Assembly: GCA_942493145.1 (NCBI GenBank)
Contig: OW818679.1
Span: 3,720,001-3,784,000 of the forward strand
Reading direction: 5' to 3'
DNA: 64,000 nt
Source: ENR-C20 sp942493145
GTDB taxonomy: Bacteria > Bacillota > Clostridia > Acetivibrionales > DTU013
Positions 42,788-51,290 of the stretch are shown piece by piece. The notes under the pieces were generated by a model. The model had not been told where the DNA came from. It saw only the letters and a list, made by a program, of their open reading frames with translations, and made no database searches. Position 1 is the first letter of the stretch; each line of letters starts with the position of its first letter. The position numbers and the translations under genes are program-made.

Positions 42788-42807
42788 TATCACCTTCCGG
42801 TTCTTTC

Positions 42808-43278
42808 TCAAATCCAGAAATGTTCAGTCAACAGCTTCCTTTTTTCCTTCGGATTATAATCTGCAATTACACCCCTGCTGCATAAGCTTCTGTAAATATC
42901 AACCGTACAGGTTACCTGGGAGGGGTTCCCGCTTACGCACATATGCGGGGGTACATCCTCCATGACGACCGCTCCTGCTCCTACAATGGAATCAGGCCCT
43001 ATTTCGACATTCAAATTTATTATCGAATTTATCCCTATGAAACAATTGTCATGGATCACTATCCTGTTGTCTGCGTGCCTGTTTGTTATATCCGCACTTG
43101 TAATGAACTGGACTCCCGGCGCTACAACGCAGTTGCTGCCTATCGATATCCGTTGGGGATTATAACCGAAATCCGCCGCCTCGTTCAGGATAAGGGTGTT
43201 TTCTCCGATACGGATACCGGTTTTAAAAAGCCTGCCTATCTGGTATTTGTGTTTAAATTTAAATAGCTTTTCAAGCAT
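42808..43278 (-). CDS. Hexapeptide-repeat acyltransferase
   Basis: A 156-residue left-handed beta-helix acyltransferase with QRISIGSNCVVAPGVQFITS, NRIVIHDNCFIGINSIINLN and VEIGPDSIVGAGAVV, and CVSGNPSQVTC at the end. AAGAGGTATT precedes the ATG. It closely resembles the enzymes at 36862 and 42284, so at least three sites or donors may be served. Confidence 0.82.
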   Translation of the reverse strand: MLEKLFKFKHKYQIGRLFKTGIRIGENTLILNEAADFGYNPQRISIGSNCVVAPGVQFITSADITNRHADNRIVIHDNCFIGINSIINLNVEIGPDSIVGAGAVVMEDVPPHMCVSGNPSQVTCTVDIYRSLCSRGVIADYNPKEKRKLLTEHFWI

Positions 43279-43331
43279 AATACCTCTTAACGCATGTCCT
43301 ATATATTACATTCTATGATGGACTTGCTTTA

Positions 43332-44105
43332 TTATGTCAGATAGTTGTTTTTCAGAGTTCTCATTTCATTTAATAATACCTTAAGAAAGAATGCAGGCTT
43401 GTAGACGATATTCAGGATACATGCCCATGGGGGATTCCTCGAGGACAAGGCCTTGCTGAAGGGGATGATATTCCTGTCTCCCTTAAGATGCTTCTCAATT
43501 TCTATGTAAAGTTTGTCGTCTGCGTTGTTTAAATGAAGGCATATGGTTTTGATGCCCATCCTGGATTTGCCCGGCCCCCACGATTGCTGGGGAACGAAGG
43601 TCAGGCACTGCCTTTTTACATTGAATAGCGCCAGGCTGTCGGTAACTGCCCGGAAGCCAAGGTCTTTCAGGGCCCTGATGGTATTTTTGTCATAGGAATG
43701 ACCGGGAGCCATCCATATATCCGAGTAGATGCCCTGCTCCTCAAGAATATCCCTGCCTGCCTTGATCATTTCATACTGTTTTTCATAGCTGATACCGTAG
43801 AATTCCGACTGGGGTATAAAGCCACATAACCGGTAGAAGGGCTGGATCTTATTGGTTGTGTAGATATGCCGGTATCCATGCTGGGCTATTTCTATAGTTC
43901 CATGTTCCTTCAGGTACCTTATGAGCTCCCAGAAGCAGGCTGCCTCACGCCCGACAGTAAGGTTTGCGTCCCTGTTCTCCGGCACCACCCCTATCAGGGG
44001 TACAACATTATATCTGTGGAAAAGGTCCATATACTTAAGGAAATTCCCCCAGTTCATCCCCGGCGCAACATCATCGATTCTGTAAATACAACATGGCTTA
44101 TCCAT
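43332..44105 (-). CDS. Polysaccharide deacetylase-like protein (DUF2334 type)
   Basis: A 257-residue NodB-like TIM-barrel protein without signal peptide. It has the metal Asp in YRIDDVAPG, the His pair in EIAQHGYRH, and the late motifs IWMAPGHSYD and TICLHLNN. These match the DUF2334 branch. It probably N-deacetylates a sugar at the lipid-linked stage, although a surface location without a classical signal is not excluded. Its ribosome site (GGCGGTGAGGAATA) follows a 14-base tandem repeat. Confidence 0.78.
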   Translation of the reverse strand: MDKPCCIYRIDDVAPGMNWGNFLKYMDLFHRYNVVPLIGVVPENRDANLTVGREAACFWELIRYLKEHGTIEIAQHGYRHIYTTNKIQPFYRLCGFIPQSEFYGISYEKQYEMIKAGRDILEEQGIYSDIWMAPGHSYDKNTIRALKDLGFRAVTDSLALFNVKRQCLTFVPQQSWGPGKSRMGIKTICLHLNNADDKLYIEIEKHLKGDRNIIPFSKALSSRNPPWACILNIVYKPAFFLKVLLNEMRTLKNNYLT

Positions 44106-44125
44106 TATTCCTCACCGCCAATAAT

Positions 44126-44209
44126 CATTTGCTTTCTATTATTTGCTTTCTATACTTTGCTTTCTATCATTTGCTTTCAATTATTTGCTTTCTATCATTT
44201 GCCTTCTAT
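44126..44209 (-). repeat. Six-copy 14-base tandem repeat
   Basis: Six units of ATAGAAAGCAAAT[AG] (44126-44139 through 44196-44209), nearly perfect. They span the stop codon of the glycoside hydrolase gene and almost all of the gap before the deacetylase gene. The period is not a multiple of three, so the array cannot be purely coding. Confidence 0.9.
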
Positions 44210-46144
44210 CAGTTCCTGGGTGTAAACCAGCTTGCCATTTATTACAACAAAGTCTTCAGCCCCGATGAACAGCTTTCCATACCTGACGTCATAATCCGAA
44301 AAGTTGACTATTATCTCCATGCCGTTTGAAAAGACCGTTTTCTGTACAAGACCATCCCCGGTTAGAAACCTGTGACTCTCCATTTTTTCAAAACCGACTT
44401 TTTCAAAAACCCATCCGGTGGCTCTGATGCTCCGAAGAAATTTAGTCTTGTACTCGTTCCAGTAATCAACATCTGTTGGAAAGACAAGATTCATGGTACC
44501 GTATAAAATGGTCAGCAGCTCTTTTGTCCTCCAGTATTCCGGCACCTTGGATATGCCGTCTCCCGTATACCAGCCTGATACATGGCAATCATGGTAAACC
44601 AAAGATTTTAAAGGGATCCTCACCGCCGGATTGACGGTATATTTTTCATAGAGCGCCCCCGGATCATCTGTTGGCGTACTCCAGTCGCCTCCCGAGCCCT
44701 CCGGAGGTGCAATTGTCATTGTCCCCTCGCTGTAATGGGTGGCATCCACTGCCCAGTAAGCCGTCTCTTCAGTACCCGTGATCATGTCATAGCCCGAGCT
44801 TATGCTTTCAAGCAGGTCACGCCTGTTTTTCATATCCTGGCTTCTTGTCATGGGATGTGTTTGGGAATAATCCTCATAGAGACTGGCGGATGCCACAACA
44901 TCCACAAATCTACCCAGCCAGGCATTTTCCTTGAGATCCTTGTCCAGGTATGCTTCAGCATCCCCGGAGGAATAACCGGTATTCATCCTGTAGCCCTGGA
45001 TCAGTTGACCCTTATAATAGAAACTGAAACCTTCCTGGTAATTACCATCTTCCTTGATAATGACCCTTTCATAGAACCCCTCGGTCCTGTACCTGGGATT
45101 TACACTTTGAACCGTCGGAGAATAAATACAGGTATAATTGTCATACCTGCTGGGAAGCAATCCTTTAGTGGCTACAAATTCAACCACTTCAGGCCTTTTT
45201 TCCCTATCATATACCTTCCATCCGTATTGAAAATTTACAAGTGCCTTTCCTATTCCCCCTGATATGAGGTCTTCAATAATCGCCACGGATTTCATTTCAT
45301 CTGCACCAAGCCAGAAATCGACAGCACCTATAAGCTTCCTGACATTTCTGTTTTCCTTAGCCTTGTCCCTTAAGGTTTTCAAAGGCTCCCTTTCTTCAAT
45401 CAATCTGCGGTATTTTTTGGCCATTTCGTTATATCCGCCTTTTTCTATCAAATCGATATAGAATAACCGGTCATAGCCGAATCTGCCTTTTGAAGGCCAG
45501 TGAACCAATCCCATGAGGTAATTCCCGCTGTCCTCGCCTTCCGGCCGTGTGAAATCTATTGAGGTATCACAGGGAGTTCCCGAAGTAATCATAATCCCCG
45601 TCTTTGAATCGGTCATGCCGGTAAAGGGCATGGTGGACTTGTGCCCCCACATGTCAAAGTTCCCAAAATCGTTTTTTTCGTCTGCCGGCACATATATTCC
45701 TTCAGCATAAGGTATGACCAGACGCTGGTTTTCCTCATTGCCCGATATGGCGCCGGGAAATCTGAAGGGCTTTGGGAGGTATGCTTCCTGTGGCGCTTTC
45801 AGCAAGCCTTTTATACGGTTTTTTTCAAGAGTGATTTCCGACAGGACAGCAACATTACCATGCTCCTCATTCAATTTCATTGAAATGTCCAGCTGCCTGC
45901 CCTTTATAACTTTCACTTCCAGGGTTTCCAGGTATTCTGCAGGCTCTGTCATGTAAACCCTTCTATTGCTCCTGTCAGTGATTTTGAAGGCATTCTGTGC
46001 GGCATCATATTCCAGCACCAAAAATCCGTTGCTGATTATATAAGCGTCCGGCTCATATGGGCTCTCAGCCAGGGCTGTATTGCATCCCTGTGTCGTTAAC
46101 AGGATTATGATATTGAATATTATTAAAAAACTTCTGGCAAACAC
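44195..46144 (-). CDS. Predicted secreted glycoside hydrolase lipoprotein
   Basis: A 649-residue exported protein. The signal ends in TTQGC, a plausible lipoprotein cysteine. Residues 30-240 are a beta-sandwich-like domain (AYIISNGFLVLEYDAAQNAF). Residues 270-600 look like a TIM barrel (KLIGAVDFWLGADEMKSVAI, KALVNFQYGWKVYD, SSGYDMITGTEETAYWAVDA). The layout resembles glycoside hydrolases of the DUF5696 or GH101-like group; the exact family and catalytic acids cannot be fixed by eye. It may trim or release the polymer. Confidence 0.6.
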   Translation of the reverse strand: MFARSFLIIFNIIILLTTQGCNTALAESPYEPDAYIISNGFLVLEYDAAQNAFKITDRSNRRVYMTEPAEYLETLEVKVIKGRQLDISMKLNEEHGNVAVLSEITLEKNRIKGLLKAPQEAYLPKPFRFPGAISGNEENQRLVIPYAEGIYVPADEKNDFGNFDMWGHKSTMPFTGMTDSKTGIMITSGTPCDTSIDFTRPEGEDSGNYLMGLVHWPSKGRFGYDRLFYIDLIEKGGYNEMAKKYRRLIEEREPLKTLRDKAKENRNVRKLIGAVDFWLGADEMKSVAIIEDLISGGIGKALVNFQYGWKVYDREKRPEVVEFVATKGLLPSRYDNYTCIYSPTVQSVNPRYRTEGFYERVIIKEDGNYQEGFSFYYKGQLIQGYRMNTGYSSGDAEAYLDKDLKENAWLGRFVDVVASASLYEDYSQTHPMTRSQDMKNRRDLLESISSGYDMITGTEETAYWAVDATHYSEGTMTIAPPEGSGGDWSTPTDDPGALYEKYTVNPAVRIPLKSLVYHDCHVSGWYTGDGISKVPEYWRTKELLTILYGTMNLVFPTDVDYWNEYKTKFLRSIRATGWVFEKVGFEKMESHRFLTGDGLVQKTVFSNGMEIIVNFSDYDVRYGKLFIGAEDFVVINGKLVYTQELIEGK

Positions 46145-46192
46145 TGTATTCCTCCGATGCTGGTTAAGTTCATCAGGCTTTTATATACTGGT

Positions 46193-47296
46193 TTATTTCA
46201 GCAAGCTTTTATATAATTGATATGTCTTGTTCGCTGAAATATCCCAATCAAAATTATTTCCGATATAATCCGTCGTCTTATCTCCCGATCCATATACCAA
46301 ATCGCCATTTTCTGCGAGGAAACGGATTTTCTCTGCCAGATCGCCTGTATCTCCCTGCCTGAAAATGTAGCCATATTCCGAAACAACCGCTTTGTTTTCC
46401 TCGATATCGCTGACCAGACAGCATTTCCCATAACTCATTGCCTCAAGCAGACTGATGGGCATCCCTTCAATATCCGAAGGCAGGACATAAATATAGCAGT
46501 TGCTCAACAGCTCCGCCCAAAGCTCACCCTGTACGAAACCGGTGAATATGATACCAGGGTCTCCTGCAGCCATTTCGTGCAGCTGTTTTTCATATTTGTC
46601 GCTGTGGCTCGATCCTCCGGCAATCACCAGTTTTTTATCCGTAGCGGCATGCTTGTACGCTTCAATCAGATAATGTACGCCCTTTTCTGGCACCAGTCTG
46701 CCGAGGAAAAGAATAAAAGAGCCCTCTTCAAGACCAAATTTTTCTCTTATCACTATGGGCGGCACCCGCTCCCTTACCTCAATGCCATTTGCGATAAAAT
46801 CGATCTGTTTTCCATACTTTTGCCTGTAGTAATCTACAAGGGCTTCCGATACTGAGATTGTCCGGTTCGCAAATCTGGCAGTCGCATATTCGCCAAATTT
46901 CAGCCAGGTTTTTGAGAACCGTCCCCACTTGCTTCTTTTCCAGTCGAGTCCATGCACCGTACATACAACCTTTATGCCGAAGAGCCTGGGCAGAAAGGCC
47001 AGCGCCGATGGCCCCAGTGCGTGAAAGTGGATTATATCGTTTTGTTCAGCTATGGCGTGGAGCACAGAAAACAATGTGTGGGAAATGGCCTCGAGGGATT
47101 TTGAGCTTAAGTACGGAGTAAAAATAGTCCTGATTCCGCAAAAGGTTTTTTCCCTTCCGGAGCAATACCCCCTGCGGCAGTATACATCTATGCTGCAACC
47201 CATTTTAACCAGCCTTTTAGCCAATTCCTCCACATGTACTTCTATTCCACCCGCACGGGATGGTATTCCCTTCTGACCTATCATGGCGATCTTCAT
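46193..47296 (-). CDS. Glycosyltransferase family 4 protein
   Basis: A 367-residue GT4 enzyme: MKIAMIGQKGIPSRAGGIEV at the start, VVCTVHGLDWKRSKWG, NGIEVRE, FILFLGRLVPEKGVHYLIEA and PSDIEGMPISLLEAMSYGKC (E-x7-E). The GIPSRAGGIE start is typical of rhamnosyl- or mannosyltransferase-like enzymes in polysaccharide loci. It probably adds an internal sugar to the repeat unit. Confidence 0.9.
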   Translation of the reverse strand: MKIAMIGQKGIPSRAGGIEVHVEELAKRLVKMGCSIDVYCRRGYCSGREKTFCGIRTIFTPYLSSKSLEAISHTLFSVLHAIAEQNDIIHFHALGPSALAFLPRLFGIKVVCTVHGLDWKRSKWGRFSKTWLKFGEYATARFANRTISVSEALVDYYRQKYGKQIDFIANGIEVRERVPPIVIREKFGLEEGSFILFLGRLVPEKGVHYLIEAYKHAATDKKLVIAGGSSHSDKYEKQLHEMAAGDPGIIFTGFVQGELWAELLSNCYIYVLPSDIEGMPISLLEAMSYGKCCLVSDIEENKAVVSEYGYIFRQGDTGDLAEKIRFLAENGDLVYGSGDKTTDYIGNNFDWDISANKTYQLYKSLLK

Positions 47297-47325
47297 AAGG
47301 CCCGCCTCCTACCTGGATATAACCT

Positions 47326-48444
47326 TTACCCGATTTCCTCCAGCAACCCGATATACTCAGTGATCATCCTTTCCTGCGTGAACATCCTGCCTGCCTTTTC
47401 CCGGGCCTTTTCACCCATGGAGCGGTAATCACAGCTTTTTGCCATCCTTCTGACGGCATCACATAATTCCTGTACATTCCCCGGTGTATAAAGAAGTCCG
47501 GTTACACCCTCATCGACTATTTCCGGTGCTCCCCCTGTATTTGACAGTATTAATGCCTTTCCAAGGGCAATGCTCTCGATGGCAGCCAGGGATAGGGTTT
47601 CGGTGACAGAGGTAAGTGCCGAGATGTCCGCGCACATCATATATGGCCTTATATCTTTGACATAGCCGGTAATGAGTACCTGTTCACCAATTCCCTTCTG
47701 AAGGACCATATCTTCAATGAATTCCCTCCGGGGCCCGTCCCCGATAATCAGCAGGAACAGTTCAATGCCTTCCTGTTTGAGGTTGTAAATCGCTTCCACC
47801 ATGTGCTCATGGCATTTGGCCGGCCACAGTGTGGCGTTCATGGCGATCACAAAGGAATCCACCGGGATGCCAAGCTGCCGGCGGCATTTGTTTATATCAT
47901 TCTCATGCCGGAACTGCTCAAAGTATCCGATGTCTATACCATTAAGGATTACCTCCGTCTTTTTTATATTTATATGGTATTTGTCCATCCAATATTTCTT
48001 TTGCCTGTTGCAGACGAATACCACCCGATCCAGCCTGTTGATGGCAGGGGCGTAAATAATGCTGTTCTGTAATGACCTTTTTATATTTGGAGGTATGGTG
48101 TTGTGGATTATGATGATGTTTTTTTGTTTTATCCTGAAAATTTTATTCATTATAAACCCATACAGAATGGGGTAGTTGTCAACCATTATGAGATAATCGG
48201 TATTTTCCTCAAGCAATAGTCTTCTTACCTGCAAAACAGCCGAAAGGTCAAAGTAGGCATTCCTGTCCACGTATGTAATCCTTATCCCCTTATCCAGCCT
48301 TTCAGCAAGTTCCTTCCTCCGGTTCTCCAGTACGATCACCCTGACATTGAACCCGTTTCTGTGAAGGCCGTTGAATAGTATTGCTGAATGAGCTTCCGCT
48401 CCACCGCAGCCGAAATTTGACATCAGGCCTGTTACATCCTTCAT
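47326..48444 (-). CDS. Glycosyltransferase family 4 protein
   Basis: A 372-residue GT4 enzyme with NFGCGGAEAHSAILFNGLH, EVILNGIDIGYF, LLIIGDGPRREFIEDM and SVTETLSLAAIESIALGKA. The start codon shares one base with the flippase stop (TAATG). Together with the genes at 33375, 34732, 46193 and 54281 this makes five GT4-like enzymes besides the initiating transferase, suggesting a repeat unit of about five or six sugars. Confidence 0.9.
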   Translation of the reverse strand: MKDVTGLMSNFGCGGAEAHSAILFNGLHRNGFNVRVIVLENRRKELAERLDKGIRITYVDRNAYFDLSAVLQVRRLLLEENTDYLIMVDNYPILYGFIMNKIFRIKQKNIIIIHNTIPPNIKRSLQNSIIYAPAINRLDRVVFVCNRQKKYWMDKYHINIKKTEVILNGIDIGYFEQFRHENDINKCRRQLGIPVDSFVIAMNATLWPAKCHEHMVEAIYNLKQEGIELFLLIIGDGPRREFIEDMVLQKGIGEQVLITGYVKDIRPYMMCADISALTSVTETLSLAAIESIALGKALILSNTGGAPEIVDEGVTGLLYTPGNVQELCDAVRRMAKSCDYRSMGEKAREKAGRMFTQERMITEYIGLLEEIG

Positions 48445-50018
48445 TAACCCTCACCTCTGACAGGCCGAAGCCCTTTGATATACTTCAATAACATCATGAT
48501 CGTCCCCCTGTTGTATGTAAGGAAACCGACAAGCAGGAAACCTGCTGTCACAAGGAGTGAATAGGCACCGAGGGTTGCAAGCTTCTGAAAGATGTCTTCA
48601 GGGTAGCCTGCCGGAAATATTGCGTTTACGGCCAGGTTCAGTGCAATACAAAGTCCCAGGCAAACTACAGCGCTTATGGACAAATATTTCAGGCTGTCAT
48701 CCACATTTATGAAAGTGAATCGTTTTTTAACCATAAAGATATTCAGTAAAGCCACATAAACCAGCTGCACCGCCAGCAATCCCAGACCATAGTACCTGTA
48801 ATCCATAAAGTTGATTATCAAAAATACGACCGCCGCCTGGAACACCTTGCATATTACATTCCATATGAAGGAAATATGAAGTATCTGTCCGGCGACTATC
48901 AGCTTTACTATAAGTCTGTCCATCAGAAGCAAGGGGACCATCAACACGGTATACCTGAAAAAGATACCGGTCAGCATAACCGATTCACTGCCGAAGCTGC
49001 CTCTTTCGAACAACAGTGATATGACCAGCGGAGCTTGCGCTGCCATAATGAAGCAGACAGGAATGGTGATGGTCATAGCCGCCTTGAAATACCTCAGATA
49101 TTCCTCGTTTAGTTTTTCGTACTGCTCCTTTGAGTACAACTCCATCATACTGATACCCAGTACTGTTGTTATCTGCCCCGCGAATACAAGCACAAAGATG
49201 TTTAGCAGCCTCTCACTATAGCTCAGGGCAGTATAGACCCCCTCGCTGAGGCCAGAGATCAGATAGATGGCCACATACTGGCTTAATATTGATGCCGCCT
49301 GTGATATGACAACGAACATTATGTTTTTCCGCAACTTGCTGTCGAGCCTGTATCTCCTGGGCTTAAACCTGAAGCGGAGCAATTTTAAAAGCAGGAGGTT
49401 GAGCACCAGGAACTGAATGGCATAAGCAAACAGAATACCTGCGGCCATACTGGCAACACCATATTTTTTACCCAGCAGTACGATAAAAACTATGGTTAGT
49501 GCGCTTTTGAACATATCCAGTACCATGGGGAAGGTAAAATACCGATACACTTCAAATATGTTCAGCATAAAGGAGTTGGTCAGAATAAAGAAAAAAGTCG
49601 GTATGATCAATTTAGCTATTAATATGTTTTCCTTAATATCCGCACTGTTGAATTTGGATACCAGCGCCATGAATTTTTCTGGCAGAAGTCCTGCTGTACA
49701 GCACACAAGAACTCCGGCAAGCAGGTAGAAAATATAGGTGAAAAGCAGGAACCGGTGGCTTTCCTCTTCCGATCCCCGCTCGCGTATCCTTATGGCATTG
49801 GGTACTATCACCGATAGATTGATATTGTTGAACAACGCCGGCAGCAGCAATGTGAAGGAAACACAAAAAAACAGGAAATCCGTACTTTTGGTGGCTCCAA
49901 AATAGAAGGATACTATCATTGCCTGTGCAAAGGACAGCAGTCTTGCAACCAGGCTGAAAAAGGTTGAATAAAGTATGGATTTACCGTTCCCTGCTACTCT
50001 CGGCCTGAACTCAGCCAT
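48444..50018 (-). CDS. MurJ/Wzx-like lipid-linked oligosaccharide flippase
   Basis: A 524-residue membrane protein of the MVF/MurJ branch with about 13-14 hydrophobic segments (SLVARLLSFAQAMIVSFYFG, PVCFIMAAQAPLVISLLFER). It should flip the undecaprenyl-linked repeat unit outward. ATG 50018 is chosen over 50102 because GGGGAAAGGT precedes it and the first 28 residues of the longer form overlap the CpsD-like gene. Confidence 0.85.
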   Translation of the reverse strand: MAEFRPRVAGNGKSILYSTFFSLVARLLSFAQAMIVSFYFGATKSTDFLFFCVSFTLLLPALFNNINLSVIVPNAIRIRERGSEEESHRFLLFTYIFYLLAGVLVCCTAGLLPEKFMALVSKFNSADIKENILIAKLIIPTFFFILTNSFMLNIFEVYRYFTFPMVLDMFKSALTIVFIVLLGKKYGVASMAAGILFAYAIQFLVLNLLLLKLLRFRFKPRRYRLDSKLRKNIMFVVISQAASILSQYVAIYLISGLSEGVYTALSYSERLLNIFVLVFAGQITTVLGISMMELYSKEQYEKLNEEYLRYFKAAMTITIPVCFIMAAQAPLVISLLFERGSFGSESVMLTGIFFRYTVLMVPLLLMDRLIVKLIVAGQILHISFIWNVICKVFQAAVVFLIINFMDYRYYGLGLLAVQLVYVALLNIFMVKKRFTFINVDDSLKYLSISAVVCLGLCIALNLAVNAIFPAGYPEDIFQKLATLGAYSLLVTAGFLLVGFLTYNRGTIMMLLKYIKGLRPVRGEG

Positions 50019-50604
50019 ACCTTTCCCCATCCTGGGCGTATGCCTTCTCCACCATTTTTCTGGCTGCATTGTTGTATATAATTCCGAGGATATTTGCTCC
50101 AATGTCCTTCAGCCTTCTATGGTAGCGTTCCAGCTGACCCCTTTGCAGGTTTCTTCTGTTGCATACAAAATAAACCCCATCCGCGTTGCTTGCTGCCAGG
50201 AACCCCGACAAGCTTCCCTCAAGAGCTTCGGTATCTATGATTATCCTCCTGTATTTGGATTTAAGCTGGTTGAGCATGGCGGCAAATGCCGTTCTGCCCG
50301 CAATGGGCCCTGTAGCCTTTTCGGCTTCCTTCATGGAGAAAAAATCAAGGTTTACAATGGAATGCTCTATTCCGACGGTTTCCTTGAAAGATAAGAGCAG
50401 CGTCTTCTCCCCTAATATTGCAAATTCCTGTGCAAGGTGGATCGATATCTCGCTCTTTCCATCATTGTCAAAAGGGCTGGTTATAGCTATTACGCGAATT
50501 TCCCTGCCGTTTTTCATTTCTTTAAGCTGGATATCCTCAGCAATCTTGCGAATTGAAAGCATAAACAGCTTATCCTTGTCCCGTAATTCATTTTTCATTT
50601 TCAT
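50011..50604 (-). CDS. CpsD/BY-kinase-like ATPase with degenerate motifs
   Basis: A 197-residue P-loop protein in the place where a tyrosine autokinase (CpsD) normally follows the chain-length protein. Walker A is altered (TSPFDNDGKSEISIHLA; normal G-E-G-K-S-T). The Walker A-prime aspartate is missing (TLLLSFKE). Walker B is recognisable (RRIIIDTEAL). The C-terminal tyrosine cluster is absent, with only two tyrosines near the end. It may still bind nucleotide or act as a structural partner but probably is not a normal kinase. ATG 50604 follows GGGAGGTGTCTC and overlaps the Wzz stop. Confidence 0.75.
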   Translation of the reverse strand: MKMKNELRDKDKLFMLSIRKIAEDIQLKEMKNGREIRVIAITSPFDNDGKSEISIHLAQEFAILGEKTLLLSFKETVGIEHSIVNLDFFSMKEAEKATGPIAGRTAFAAMLNQLKSKYRRIIIDTEALEGSLSGFLAASNADGVYFVCNRRNLQRGQLERYHRRLKDIGANILGIIYNNAARKMVEKAYAQDGERYG

Positions 50605-51290
50605 GAGACACCTCCCGCATGCTTTGGTAAATTGGACAAAGGTACAGGAAAGACGCTGCATTCCTCAAATATGGTGTATATACGGTTGAGCTCAGACGTC
50701 AGGAAATTCAGTCCGCCCATGGACAGGTTTATCAAACCTCCCAGGATGAACCCTCCCAGGGCTGCCAATATGGTAAAGATTACAGGAGCATTCTTGTTTA
50801 CAGGTATGAGGTCAACACGGGGACTGCTCAGGATCTTGTATTTTATGTTGCTGTCGACCTCCCATAGCTTTTCACTTAAGTTTTTGTCAAGGGATTGTAT
50901 GACTTTAAGCGCCAGTTCAGGGGTGTTTATGCTGAAGCTTATGTCCATTACCCGCGTGTTTGGTACCGCATCAATTATAAGGTTCTTGACCAGATACTCC
51001 TGGTTGACGCTGCATTCCTTTTCAATACTGTAAAGTACGGCTTCACTCTTGATTATCTGCGATATGTCTCCCACTGCAAGCTGGGAAGATCTTAGCTGGT
51101 CGTAGACATTGACACTCTGGGCAACAGTCTCATCGGCAACCAGTATGATTTTTAACTTTGCCTCGTAGATCTTATCATACAGCTTGTCGTTAAAGGCGTA
51201 GACGGCAATTCCACTGAGGATTGCCAGGATCAGCATGATCCAGATCCTTGAAAATATCATACTTATGTACTTTTTTAATTTTTCGTTCAT
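50601..51290 (-). CDS. Wzz/CpsC-like chain-length determinant
   Basis: A 229-residue protein with two membrane segments (SRIWIMLILAILSGIAVYAF and VIFTILAALGGFILGGLI) and an extracellular helical part between them. The proline-containing segment before the second segment (RVDLIPVNKNAPV) is typical of polysaccharide co-polymerases. It should set polymer length together with the CpsD-like ATPase. It overlaps its neighbours by four bases on both sides. Confidence 0.85.
   Translation of the reverse strand: MNEKLKKYISMIFSRIWIMLILAILSGIAVYAFNDKLYDKIYEAKLKIILVADETVAQSVNVYDQLRSSQLAVGDISQIIKSEAVLYSIEKECSVNQEYLVKNLIIDAVPNTRVMDISFSINTPELALKVIQSLDKNLSEKLWEVDSNIKYKILSSPRVDLIPVNKNAPVIFTILAALGGFILGGLINLSMGGLNFLTSELNRIYTIFEECSVFPVPLSNLPKHAGGVS

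Noticed and set aside
44126..44209. Six-copy 14-base array as a CRISPR
   Set aside because: The units are directly adjacent without spacers, so it is a minisatellite.
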